Assembly: GCA_016793095.1 (NCBI GenBank)
Contig: JAEUJQ010000032.1
Coordinates: 62,001-126,000, forward strand
DNA length: 64,000 nt
Direction: 5' to 3'
DNA from: Myxococcaceae bacterium
Lineage (GTDB): Bacteria; Myxococcota; Myxococcia; Myxococcales; Myxococcaceae
A program made the translations under genes and the position numbers. How positions within the stretch are numbered: position 1 is the stretch's first letter; each line of letters starts with the position of its first letter. This document shows positions 35,857-45,521 of this stretch, piece after piece. Below the pieces are notes generated by a model. It was not told the DNA's origin and searched no databases. It was given only the letters and a program-made list of their open reading frames with translations.

Positions 35857-36567
35857 TCAGCGCTTCGTCGCCGTCACCGCCACCACCTTCGACAGCCGGC
35901 CCGGCACGAGCCCGTCGTGCGCCGTCGCCTCGAAGCCGTGGCGCTCGAGCACGGGCTTCACCTCGGGCCAGGTGAACGTCAGGTAGAACATGACGAAGGG
36001 CGGGCTCACGAGCGCGTTCCGCAGGTGCATGGCGGCGTTGAACGAGCGGGCGACCCAGCGGGCGGGCGAGGTGCGGGGCGGCATCGGCGTGGTGAGGAAG
36101 ACGAAGCGCCCTCCGGGGACGAGCGCGCGGTGCACGCCCTCGAGCAGCCGCTCCTCGTCATCGCCGACGAAGTGACCGAACGCGCCGGCGCTGGTGACGA
36201 GCTCGAACGCTTCCTTGAAGGGCAGCTCACGCGCGTCGGCCTTGAGCAGCTCGACGGGACGGGGCAGGTGCGCAGTGCGGCGCTTCGCCTCCTCCAGCAT
36301 GCCCTGGGAGAAGTCCACGCCCACCAGCCGCCGGGTGACGTACGGCGCCAGGTGCAGCACCTGCGCGCCAGTGCCGCAGGCGACGTCGAGCGCCCGCTCC
36401 ACGCTGCCTTCGGCGAAGACGTGACGGAAGAACGGCGCGAGGAGGACGTCGGGCGTGCGAAACGGCGTGGCGTCGAACTTCGTCGCCAGCAGGTCGTAGC
36501 CACCCTCGGTGGATGACAGCGCCTGCCGCGCGAGCTCGAAGAAGGTGGGGCCGTCGGTGCGGAACAT
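35857..36567 (-). CDS. class I SAM-dependent methyltransferase
   Basis: 236 residues from ATG 36567; an in-frame codon at 36636 would add a Ser/Pro-rich stretch that overlaps the upstream gene. The SAM-binding motif is ALDVACGTGAQVLHLAPY (about 70-87), followed by the acidic loop VGVDFSQGMLEEA, KADARELPF, and GGRFVFLTTPMP. This is the UbiE/Methyltransf_11 pattern. The C-terminal part has a hydrophobic face (PPFVMFYLTFTWPEV) that may bind a lipid or hydrophobic acceptor. The substrate is unknown. It starts 4 nt after the upstream TonB-like gene ends. Confidence 0.85.
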   Translation of the reverse strand: MFRTDGPTFFELARQALSSTEGGYDLLATKFDATPFRTPDVLLAPFFRHVFAEGSVERALDVACGTGAQVLHLAPYVTRRLVGVDFSQGMLEEAKRRTAHLPRPVELLKADARELPFKEAFELVTSAGAFGHFVGDDEERLLEGVHRALVPGGRFVFLTTPMPPRTSPARWVARSFNAAMHLRNALVSPPFVMFYLTFTWPEVKPVLERHGFEATAHDGLVPGRLSKVVAVTATKR

Positions 36568-36571
36568 GGCT

Positions 36572-37402
36572 TCAGAGCGACCCGGCGAAGACGAGCTTGA
36601 AGGTGACGGTGCCGTGGCCCCAGGGGAAGACCTCACGCTGTAGCGCCGCCTCGCAGCACTCCTTCAGGCCGTCATGCCCCGTCCGGTTCCGCATGAGCGG
36701 CATCGAGACGCTCGTCACCTCGCCCGTGTCTCCGACCACGACGGTCGTATGGAGGGTGCCGCGGTAGTTCGGGTCGGCCATCAACACCTCGAGGTAGCAG
36801 TCTCGCAGGGGCTCGAGGCGTTGCTCGAGATCGGCGGCCACCTGCGAGGGCGTCGCGATGACGCGGCCGGCGTTCACCAGGCTCCAGGACGAGGTGAGCT
36901 CGGCGAGGTGCACGTCGACCCGCGGAGGAGGCAGGCGTACCCCGTCAGCGACGACCGTCGGCGGAGCCTGGGGCTGCTGCACCTCCATCGGCGTCGGCGA
37001 GGGAGGCGCTTCGACGACCTGCGGAGCGATGGTGGCCTCGGGCCCCGGCGCGGAGCCGTTCAGGACGGGGTCGGACAGCGGCGGAGGCGGGGGACGTCGC
37101 ATCCACATCATCGCGAGTGCGCCAAGGGCAAGGGCGGCGAGCAGCGTGGCGATCCACCACCGCGAGAGTGGCCGGCCAGCGGTGCCATGGCCGCAGTCGT
37201 GGCTCATCACGCGGCCGTCGGTGCGGAGCACGAGCCGGTTCAAGACGCGCCCCTCGGTGTCGAGCACCAGCCGGCGCAGCTGCTCGTCCGAGAGTCCGGT
37301 GGCGTCGTAGGTGAAAGCGCTGCAGACGCGACATCGAGCCACGCGCGCGTCGAGCGCGGGTGTCAGCGCCTCTGCCTGCCGCGGCGACCGCGTCGTCTCC
37401 AC
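36572..37402 (-). CDS. zinc-ribbon membrane protein with TonB-like C-terminus
   Basis: 276 residues from a GTG. The cytoplasmic N-terminus has CRVC near residue 24 and HDCGH near 68, a possible metal site. A single membrane helix (WWIATLLAALALGALAMMW) follows at about 83-101, then a Pro-rich periplasmic linker. Residues 175-276 form a TonB/AgmX-like domain: LEPLRDCYLEVLMADPNYRGTLHTTVVV, GDTGEVTSVSMPL and a final strand FKLVFAGSL. The arrangement suggests transmission from a cytoplasmic sensor to the outer envelope. The methyltransferase gene follows after 4 nt. Confidence 0.65.
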   Translation of the reverse strand: METTRSPRQAEALTPALDARVARCRVCSAFTYDATGLSDEQLRRLVLDTEGRVLNRLVLRTDGRVMSHDCGHGTAGRPLSRWWIATLLAALALGALAMMWMRRPPPPPLSDPVLNGSAPGPEATIAPQVVEAPPSPTPMEVQQPQAPPTVVADGVRLPPPRVDVHLAELTSSWSLVNAGRVIATPSQVAADLEQRLEPLRDCYLEVLMADPNYRGTLHTTVVVGDTGEVTSVSMPLMRNRTGHDGLKECCEAALQREVFPWGHGTVTFKLVFAGSL

Positions 37403-37474
37403 GACGTCATCTGAGCGCGCCGCCCGCCCGTTGACCAGACTCCCCGCCCGGCCGGCGAGGGCTCGGCTGGTGGG

Positions 37475-37511
37475 GCGGTGTTGGCCCGCCGAGGCAGGGC
37501 GAGCGCGCCAG
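37475..37511. repeat. 37-bp direct repeat, copy 1
   Basis: The first of two identical 37-bp copies beginning gcggtgttggcccgccgagg, in the 176-bp gap between two minus-strand genes. Confidence 0.9.
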
Positions 37512-37537
37512 TGATTCAGCTGGCGAGCGCCTCGCGG

Positions 37538-37574
37538 GCGGTGTTGGCCCGCCGAGGCAGGGCGAGCGCGCCAG
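37538..37574. repeat. 37-bp direct repeat, copy 2
   Basis: Identical to copy 1 with a 63-bp period; the 26-bp spacer includes ctggcgagcgc, which can pair with gcgcgccag at the end of copy 1. It ends 5 bp past the stop of the cystathionine beta-synthase gene. Confidence 0.9.
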
Positions 37575-37578
37575 GAGC

Positions 37579-38961
37579 TCAGCGCAGCCGGCGCCGCAGG
37601 TGGTTCAGCACGTCCATGCGGGTGATGAGGCCGACGAACGTCTCGCCGTCCATCACGATGGGCACGAAGCCGCTGTCGAGCATCGGCATGAGCTCGCGCA
37701 CCGGCGTGCTCACGGGCACGGTCTTGAGCCGAAGGCGCGTCACCATCACCTCGCGCACTGGCAGCTTGAGCTTCGTCTCGTCATCCACCGTCGCGAACAG
37801 CAGGTCGGACTCGTCGATGATGCCAGCGAGGCGGCCCTGCTCCATGACGGGCAGCTGGGAGACGTCGTACAGCTTCATGCGGGCGTGCGCGGTGAGCAGC
37901 GTGTCGTCGGGCGCCACCGTCACCACCGCGTTGTCGGCGAAGCGTCGGGAGATGACGTCACGCAGGTCGCCCTTCGTCTCGCGCTTGATGAAGCCCTGAT
38001 CGATCATCCAGTAGTCGTTGAACATCTTCGACAGGTACTTGTTGCCCGAGTCACAGACGAAGGTGCAGACGCGCTTCTTCGTCGTCTGCTCGCGGCAGTA
38101 GCGCAGCGCTGCGGCGAGGAGGGTGCCCGACGACGAGCCCGCGAGCAGGCCCTCTTTCTTGAGCAGCTCGCGCGCCGCCTCGAGGCTCTCGGCGTCGGGG
38201 ATGGTGTAGGCCTTCTTCACGCTCGAGAGGTCGCAGATTGTGGGGATGAAGTCTTCGCCGATGCCCTCGACGACCCAGCTGCCGGCCTGGCCCAGCTTGC
38301 CGGTCGCGAGGTAGTCCGCGAGCACCGAGCCCTTCGGGTCGGCGAGCACCATCTCGCACCGGGGCATGAGCTTCTTGAACGCGTTCGCGAGGCCCGTGAG
38401 CGTGCCGCCCGAGCCGACGCCCACCACCATCGCGTCGAGCTCGTTGCCGAGCTGCCTGGCGATCTCAGGGCCAGTGCCCTCTTCATGCGCCTTCGGGTTC
38501 GCCGGGTTCTCGAACTGGTTCACGTAGAACGCGCCGGTCTCCTTCGCGAGGCGCTGCGCCACGTCCTGGTAGTACTGCGGGTGGCCCTTGCCGACGTCCG
38601 AGCGGGTCATCACCACGTTGGCGCCCATGGCCCGCAGGTGGGCGATCTTCTCCTGGCTCATCTTGTCGGGGATGACGAGGGTCAGCTCGTAGCCCTTGAC
38701 GGCCGCGACGAGCGCCAGGCCCAGGCCCGTGTTGCCGGCCGTCGCCTCGACGAGCTTCTTCTGCCTGGGCCCCACCAGCCCCGCGTCTTCGGCGGCGCGG
38801 ATCATCGACAGGCCGATGCGGTCCTTGATGCTGCCGCCCGGGTTGTGGGACTCGAGCTTCAGGAAGAGCTCGCAGGGCCCCGTGTCGAGGCGAGTCACCT
38901 TCACCATCGGCGTGTTGCCGATGAGGTCGAGCGGCGTGGCGGGCGGAGCGAGCGTGGGCAT
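37579..38961 (-). CDS. cystathionine beta-synthase with CBS pair
   Basis: 460 residues. Residues 1-320 are a fold-type II PLP enzyme: GNTPMV (15-20), the PLP lysine K46 in NPGGSIKDRIG, EATAGNTGLGLALVAA, the phosphate loop GVGSGGTLTG, and GSSSGTLLAA. Residues 335-460 hold two CBS motifs (TLLTAHARMKLYDVSQLPVMEQGRLAGIIDESDLL and PVRELMPMLDSGFVPIVMDGETFVGLITRMDVLNHL). The enzyme joins serine or O-acetylserine with homocysteine; the CBS pair usually binds adenosyl ligands. The layout is that of CBS rather than CysK, which lacks these domains. Confidence 0.9.
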   Translation of the reverse strand: MPTLAPPATPLDLIGNTPMVKVTRLDTGPCELFLKLESHNPGGSIKDRIGLSMIRAAEDAGLVGPRQKKLVEATAGNTGLGLALVAAVKGYELTLVIPDKMSQEKIAHLRAMGANVVMTRSDVGKGHPQYYQDVAQRLAKETGAFYVNQFENPANPKAHEEGTGPEIARQLGNELDAMVVGVGSGGTLTGLANAFKKLMPRCEMVLADPKGSVLADYLATGKLGQAGSWVVEGIGEDFIPTICDLSSVKKAYTIPDAESLEAARELLKKEGLLAGSSSGTLLAAALRYCREQTTKKRVCTFVCDSGNKYLSKMFNDYWMIDQGFIKRETKGDLRDVISRRFADNAVVTVAPDDTLLTAHARMKLYDVSQLPVMEQGRLAGIIDESDLLFATVDDETKLKLPVREVMVTRLRLKTVPVSTPVRELMPMLDSGFVPIVMDGETFVGLITRMDVLNHLRRRLR

Positions 38962-38969
38962 ACGACGCG

Positions 38970-38975
38970 GCTATA
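38970..38975 (-). promoter_or_regulatory. candidate -10 element, leaderless-type
   Basis: On the minus strand TATAGC ends 8 nt before the ATG at 38961, separated by cgcgtcgt. Confidence 0.4.
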
Positions 38976-39073
38976 CCGGCCGGCGCACGCGTGGAAGGGG
39001 GTGCTGGGGGGCTGCTCGCGCGGCGGACGAATGGCCAGCGCGTCCACGTTGTTGGAGGCGTCCGCTGCGACGG

Positions 39074-40483
39074 TCAGGCGGCGGTGCGGCCAGCGCTCGG
39101 GCTGGTGGAGCGGCTGAGCGCCTGCTCGAGGGTGGCGCGATCGGGTGCGACCGCGAGGGCGTCGTCTCGCGCGACGGAGCCGGCGGTGACGAGCTCGGCG
39201 AGGCTCTGCTCGAGCGAGTGGGTGCGCAGGCCGCTCAACGAGGCGAGGAGGCCGTCTCCCAGGACCTGCCGAACGCTGGGGAGACCGGGCAGCAGCTCCC
39301 ACGCGAGGCTCCGGCCGCCGTCCTTGTTGCGGCACAGCACCTGAGAGAAGACGCCGCGAAACGCCTGGCCCAGCTGCGAGCGGGCGACCGGGCTGCCGCC
39401 GGTCAGGTGGTACAGCTCCTCGGCGACCTGCACCGAGCCACGCGCGTGCACGCCACAGACGACCAGCTTCCCCCGCGTCGCGAGATCGAGCGCGGCCCGC
39501 ATCACCTGCGCGTCATCGAGGCGGCTCACCATCACCACGTCGACGTCGTCGCGCAGGGCGTCGCGCAGCCCCTCGACGAACGAGGGCGTGTGCACGCCGA
39601 CCTCGAGCTGCGTGAGGGGACCCTCGCCGGGCGCGAGGACGTACTCGATGGGGGACTCGAGGCAGCGGACCGCGAGGGGCCGCTCGACGAGCGCCTGCAT
39701 CACCGCCGCGAGGCTCGTGCTGACGCCGTGCCCCGCAGGACCGGCGATGACCCAGAGCCCTCCGCTCACCATCGCCTGAGCGAGCTCTGGCGGCAGCCCG
39801 AGCGAGGCGATGGACACGGTCCGTGGGCGGTGCCGCACCACCAGGCAGAGCCCGGCGTCAGAGCGCTGCACGCTGAGGTGGAAGACCGAGCGCTCGGTGA
39901 GGTGACTGAAGTCCACCCGGCTGTCGCGCAGCGATGGCTTCACGGACGCGGGGGCGAGCGCCTCGAGCTCGGCGGCGAGCTGGGCGGGCTCGAAGACCGC
40001 ACCGGGGACAGGCACCAGGTTGGTGTCGGAGCGCAGCAGCGCCGCGCGACCGGGCGCGAGGTGCAGGTGCGTCGCGCGGCGGGCCTCCATCTCCTTGAGC
40101 AGGCCCACGAGGGTGAGCTTGACGGGTTGGTCGGGCGGCGGCGGTCCCAGCTGCGGCGCCACCTGCACCAGCGACGGCGCCCGCTTGAGCGGCCGCACGG
40201 TGACGCGCAGGTCGTCGCCCGACAGCGTCATGTGGATCTGCACGGTGCCCTGGACGATGCGGTGCGGGAACTCCACCGGCACGCCGGACAGCAGCTTCGC
40301 CGAGAGCGCGTTGGGCACGAGGTCGGCGAAGAGGAGGAGGATCTGGCCGGTGGACAGGTTCGAGCGGAAGACCGGCCGCGCCTTGCCATCACCCTGGAAC
40401 GAGCCCGGCGTCTCGGAGTCGAGCACGAGGGTGCTGCCGGGGTTCTCGAACAGGTACTCGAAGAGCTGAGTGAGCCGGGCCAT
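39074..40483 (-). CDS. PilT-like protein lacking key ATPase residues
   Basis: 469 residues aligned by eye to PilT/PilU. Walker A is AGPAGHGVSTS (247-257): V254 replaces the phosphate-binding lysine. The Walker B stretch DVVMVSRLDD has S320-R321 where PilT has Gly-Glu. The Asp-box glutamate (LESPIEY) and the His-box histidine (H346) remain. The first 110 residues form an extra domain (TLVLDSETPGSFQGDGKARPVF) not found in PilT. It probably cannot hydrolyse ATP and may regulate or pad a pilus or secretion hexamer. It has no pilus genes beside it. A CapA-like gene lies upstream on the same strand, 132 bp away. Confidence 0.75.
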   Translation of the reverse strand: MARLTQLFEYLFENPGSTLVLDSETPGSFQGDGKARPVFRSNLSTGQILLLFADLVPNALSAKLLSGVPVEFPHRIVQGTVQIHMTLSGDDLRVTVRPLKRAPSLVQVAPQLGPPPPDQPVKLTLVGLLKEMEARRATHLHLAPGRAALLRSDTNLVPVPGAVFEPAQLAAELEALAPASVKPSLRDSRVDFSHLTERSVFHLSVQRSDAGLCLVVRHRPRTVSIASLGLPPELAQAMVSGGLWVIAGPAGHGVSTSLAAVMQALVERPLAVRCLESPIEYVLAPGEGPLTQLEVGVHTPSFVEGLRDALRDDVDVVMVSRLDDAQVMRAALDLATRGKLVVCGVHARGSVQVAEELYHLTGGSPVARSQLGQAFRGVFSQVLCRNKDGGRSLAWELLPGLPSVRQVLGDGLLASLSGLRTHSLEQSLAELVTAGSVARDDALAVAPDRATLEQALSRSTSPSAGRTAA

Positions 40484-40615
40484 GCGCGACGTCAGTGCAT
40501 CGCCAGTGCCCGCGCTGGATCACCCCTGAGGCCCGAGTCACCCCGGCTGGTTGTCAGCGTGCCTCGGGGTCGCTGCGGACAGCCGGGTGGGTCCCGACCC
40601 GCCTCGAGGGCGGCC

Positions 40616-41863
40616 TCAGCGAACGGGCATCGCGCCCATGGGGACGGCGCCGGGCTGGGTGACTGGCGAGGGCATGCCCGGCAGGTCCCCCAGCATCTCG
40701 CGCACCCGGGCTTGCCGCGTCTCGAGGATGGCGAGGCGGTCGGCGAGGCGGCGACGCTCCTGCTTCGTGGCGCCGTCGGCGCGCGCGCTCAGCTCGGCGA
40801 GGCGCTCCTTCACTGCGGCGACCTCCTCCTCGAGCACGACCGGCTGCACGTTGCGGCGCTCCCGGCCGGTGCGGTTCTCGGTGCCGATGCCGATGGGCGT
40901 CACCCTCGTCAGCAGCACCGGCGCCCCGGGCCGCGGCCGGGTCAGCTCGAGCCCGAGGAGCAGCCCGTCCCGCTTGGTGCCGTCGGCGACGTTGAAGTCC
41001 TGGTTCGAGACGAGGTTCCCGAGCGAGTACGCGACCAGGCCGATGCGGCCGTCACGCAGCCGCTGAGGCTTCACGGGTTGCAGCACGTGCGGGTGGTGGC
41101 CGATGACGGCGACGGCGCCCGCGTCGAGGATGCCGCGGGTCAGCTCGCGGTCGTAGCTCATCGGCTCGTGCACGTACTCGGCCCCCCAGTGGATGGAGAC
41201 GATGACGGCGTCGACGTGCTTCGCCGTCTCTCGAATGTGCGCGAAGAACTCGTCGAAGGTGCGGCCGCCGCCGATCGGCTCTTCGAGGTACGGCACCACC
41301 GGCACGTGCGGGTCGTCGGGGCCGCCCTTGTTGTGGAACTTGTTCAGCCAGCGGCTGACGGCGATGAGGGCGACGCGAACGCCGTTCTTCTCGAGGATGA
41401 GGGGGGTCCATGCCTCGGCCTCGGTGCGCCCCGCGCCGGCGGTGAGCAGGCCCGCGGCGTCGAGCTCGTCGCGCGTCTCGCGAATGCCCTCGGGGTGCAT
41501 GTCGAGGCAGTGGTTGTTGGCGAAGGTGGCGACGTCGACGCCCGAGGACTTCAGCCCCGCGAGCAGCTCGGGAGGGGCGTTGAAGAGCATCTCCTTCACT
41601 TCCTTCTGCTCGCGGCGCGTGACCGGCGTCTCGAGGTTGACGATGGCGTAGTCGTAGCCGCGGAAGACCGGCGCGAGCGGGCCGAAGACGTGGCCCCAGC
41701 CGAAGCCGTTGAGCGGCGTGCCGTCCTTCGCGAAGCGCGCGTGCTGCTCGGCCACCTTCTTCACCGGCTCGTGCGGGATGACGTCGCCCCCGAAGACGAG
41801 CGTCACCTTCTGCGCCGGCGCGGCGCTCAAGAGGAGCAACAGGCTCGTAGCGGCGAGCGGCAT
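40616..41863 (-). CDS. CapA-family metallophosphatase-like protein, exported
   Basis: 415 residues from ATG 41863, giving a signal peptide (MPLAATSLLLLLSAAPAQ). The CapA/PgsA pattern is clear: TLVFGGDVIPHEP, YAIVNLETPVT, ATFANNHCLDMHPEG, SIHWGAEYVHEP, VIGHHPHVLQPV and LVAYSLGNLVSN. These supply the Asp, Asn and His ligands of a calcineurin-like metal site. Family members act in polyglutamate capsule or related polymer export, but no ligase genes are adjacent. The last 90 residues are a charged helix (VAAVKERLAELSARADGATKQERRRL) not typical of the family. Confidence 0.85.
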   Translation of the reverse strand: MPLAATSLLLLLSAAPAQKVTLVFGGDVIPHEPVKKVAEQHARFAKDGTPLNGFGWGHVFGPLAPVFRGYDYAIVNLETPVTRREQKEVKEMLFNAPPELLAGLKSSGVDVATFANNHCLDMHPEGIRETRDELDAAGLLTAGAGRTEAEAWTPLILEKNGVRVALIAVSRWLNKFHNKGGPDDPHVPVVPYLEEPIGGGRTFDEFFAHIRETAKHVDAVIVSIHWGAEYVHEPMSYDRELTRGILDAGAVAVIGHHPHVLQPVKPQRLRDGRIGLVAYSLGNLVSNQDFNVADGTKRDGLLLGLELTRPRPGAPVLLTRVTPIGIGTENRTGRERRNVQPVVLEEEVAAVKERLAELSARADGATKQERRRLADRLAILETRQARVREMLGDLPGMPSPVTQPGAVPMGAMPVR

Positions 41864-41870
41864 CGACGAG

Positions 41871-41876
41871 ACAGTA
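41871..41876 (-). promoter_or_regulatory. candidate -10 element, leaderless-type
   Basis: On the minus strand TACTGT ends 7 nt before the ATG at 41863. This full TANNNT match supports that start over longer in-frame options. Confidence 0.45.
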
Positions 41877-41924
41877 TGGATCAGGCCCGGGCGGCCGGCG
41901 AACCTGCGCTCCCCGGCCAACGGG

Positions 41925-43383
<1,459 letters not shown>

Positions 43384-43391
<8 letters not shown>

Positions 43392-43938
43392 CGCGCTTTC
43401 GCGTCAGCAACTGCTTCGCGCGCTCGGTGATGCGCTGGAGCTTCCGCGTCACCGTCTTGCGCGAGATGTTCAGCTTGCTGGCGACCTCCTGGCGTTCCTC
43501 GTCGCCGGCCAGCACTGACAGGGCGATGTCACGCGAGACCGTGCCGAGCTCGTCGAGCAGCTTCTGCGAGAACTCGCGCGCCTCGTACTGGCCGGTGAGC
43601 CGCTGGGACGGCCCCTGATCACCCGGGTTGTCGTCGGTGCCCTCGGCGCGGGCGTCGAGCGAGTCGGTGCGCCCGCGCGAGCGCATGAGGGTGAGGCAGT
43701 GGTTGGTGGCCGTCTGGAGCAGCCACGCGAGCTGGGCCTGAGGGTTCTGCAGCCGGCTCTCGTTCGCGGCCAGCTTCATGAAGACGTCCTGGGTCGCGTC
43801 CTCAGCCAGCGCGGCGTCCTTGAGCAGTGTCTGGCAGCGGCGGAACACGGCGCTCCGGTGCTGCTCGTAAGCCGCCTGAACCGACGCCGAGAACCCGCCC
43901 ATGGCGCCATTCTCGACGGACTCGGTCCGCATGGCCAC
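43384..43938 (-). CDS. ECF-type RNA polymerase sigma factor
   Basis: 184 residues. Region 2 is RRCQTLLKDAALAEDATQDVFMKLAA with LAWLLQTATNHCLTLMRSR, and region 4 is LGTVSRDIALSVLAGDEERQEVASKLNISRKTVTRKL, a good helix-turn-helix. The linker is acidic and Gln-rich. No anti-sigma factor with a zinc or membrane motif is adjacent. Instead the 3' end overlaps the kinase gene, which suggests control by phosphorylation, as known for some kinase-linked ECF groups. Start choices at 43938, 43932 and 43902 are all ATG; the first was kept. Confidence 0.85.
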
Positions 43939-43986
43939 TCCCGACTCGCGCCGGGTGGCCCAGGTGGAATCCTGAAGCCACGGCGC

Positions 43987-45321
43987 TCAGTCGTTTCCCT
44001 TGATGCAGGCGACGGGGCGAAGCCGACGGCTCACCTTCGCGAGGCCGGCGAGCTCGACCGCGCCCAGCACCTGCTCGAGGTCCTTGTAGCAGGGCCCCGA
44101 CTCGTCGAGCGGCGTGGTGCGGGTGTTGAGCAGCACGCCGAGGCGCGACATGCGGAGATCGGTGTCCTTCTGCGACAGGCTGCGCTTCGCCTCGTTGCGG
44201 GACAGCCGCCGGCCGGCGCCGTGGTTGACCGAGTAGAGGGACTCGGACGCGCCCGCTTCGGCGAACAGGATGGCCGAGCCGGTCTCCATCGAGCCGGGAA
44301 TGAGAATGGGGTGGCCGGTCGCCTCCCAGGTCGAACCCTTCAGCGCCGGGTGCTTCGCTGGGAACGCGCGCGTCGCCCCCTTGCGGGCCACGAAGCGGCC
44401 AGCCTCCTTCTGGATGAGGTTGTGGGAGATCTCGTAATAGACGTGCGCTTCGCCGCCGAAGACGTGCTCGAGCGCCTCGCACACCGCTTCACCGATGAGG
44501 ATGCGGTTCGCGATGGCGAAGTTGGCCGCCATGTTGTGCAGGTTCCAGTACGCCTTGCCCATGGCCGAGTCGGCGTCGAACCAGACGTGGTCTTCGTGAC
44601 GGCCGCCGGTGAGGCCCAGCGCCTCGGCGCCCGCGACGAAGAACTGCTTCGCGATGTTCCAGCCGAAGCCGCGGCTGCCGGTGTGCAGCATCACCCAGAC
44701 GCGCTGCTCCTCGTCCACCTGCATCTCGCAGAAGTGGTTGCCGCCGCCCAGGCTGCCGAGCTGGTTGCGCTTGTCCCAGGCGCGCGCGGGCACGTCGACC
44801 CGGTCGTCGTCCACCGGAATCGCGGCGCGCTCGGCGCTGTCGTGTGAGTGGCCCAGGGCCTTCGCGCCGTGACGCAGGATCTCCGGGAGCAGCTTCGCGC
44901 CCACCTTGCGGCCGCTCGACTGGCCCACCCCGACGCCGATGCGGCGGATCACCTCGTCGATCCACTGGCGGCGCTTGTCCTTGTCGGCCACGTCAGCCCA
45001 CGTGAGGGTCGTCTTGAGCTGCACCATGCCGCAGCCGATGTCGTAGCCCGCGGCCGTCGGGAGCAGCGTGCCCTCGGTCTCGATGGCCGTGCCGATCGGC
45101 ACGCCGTACCCCACGTGGCAGTCGGGCGTCAGCACCACCCGCGTCGCGCCGGGGAAGGAGCACGCGTTCACCACCTGCGCGAACACGTCCTCCTCGACGC
45201 CTTCGTCGCCGGTCAGCAGCTCGTCGGACAGGAAGAGGTGCGCCTCGCAGCGCATCTGCTTCGTCTTCGGCAACACCCAGTGGCCCGGGCCTGCCTTCGT
45301 CAACGTGGACTTCCAGGACAT
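43987..45321 (-). CDS. rtcB: RtcB, RNA-splicing ligase
   Basis: 444 residues from ATG 45321, which has GGAGG 5 nt upstream; an in-frame ATG at 45405 lacks one. Signature phrases occur in order: TPDCHVGYGVPIGTA, AGYDIGCGM, GSLGGGNHFCE, LHTGSRGFGW, ISHNLIQKE, and YSVNHGAGRRLSR, where the histidine forms the GMP adduct. Two metal ions are bound by the Cys/His/Asp set. RtcB joins 2',3'-cyclic phosphate or 3'-phosphate ends to 5'-OH ends and serves tRNA and rRNA repair. No rtcA, rtcR or archease gene is next to it. Confidence 0.93.
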   Translation of the reverse strand: MSWKSTLTKAGPGHWVLPKTKQMRCEAHLFLSDELLTGDEGVEEDVFAQVVNACSFPGATRVVLTPDCHVGYGVPIGTAIETEGTLLPTAAGYDIGCGMVQLKTTLTWADVADKDKRRQWIDEVIRRIGVGVGQSSGRKVGAKLLPEILRHGAKALGHSHDSAERAAIPVDDDRVDVPARAWDKRNQLGSLGGGNHFCEMQVDEEQRVWVMLHTGSRGFGWNIAKQFFVAGAEALGLTGGRHEDHVWFDADSAMGKAYWNLHNMAANFAIANRILIGEAVCEALEHVFGGEAHVYYEISHNLIQKEAGRFVARKGATRAFPAKHPALKGSTWEATGHPILIPGSMETGSAILFAEAGASESLYSVNHGAGRRLSRNEAKRSLSQKDTDLRMSRLGVLLNTRTTPLDESGPCYKDLEQVLGAVELAGLAKVSRRLRPVACIKGND

Positions 45322-45508
45322 GTGGCCTCCAGGGCCGGTGGACGACGCCGCGCGACGCGTCTGACGGCTCGTGGGTTCGACGAGGTGGTGGGCATCTGAG
45401 TCCATGTGCGGCGCCGACGCGACTGGCGCGACGACTCGTCCAGCTCCTCCGGTGGCGGTGCTGAGCCGGCCGGGGTTGCGCGGCCGCGCGTCAGGCGGGG
45501 AATGCAGA

Positions 45509-45514
45509 TACGGT
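45509..45514 (+). promoter_or_regulatory. candidate -10 element, leaderless-type
   Basis: TACGGT ends 7 nt before the ATG at 45522, and favours that codon over the in-frame GTG at 45513, which lies partly inside the hexamer. Confidence 0.45.
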
Positions 45515-45521
45515 GCGCTGC

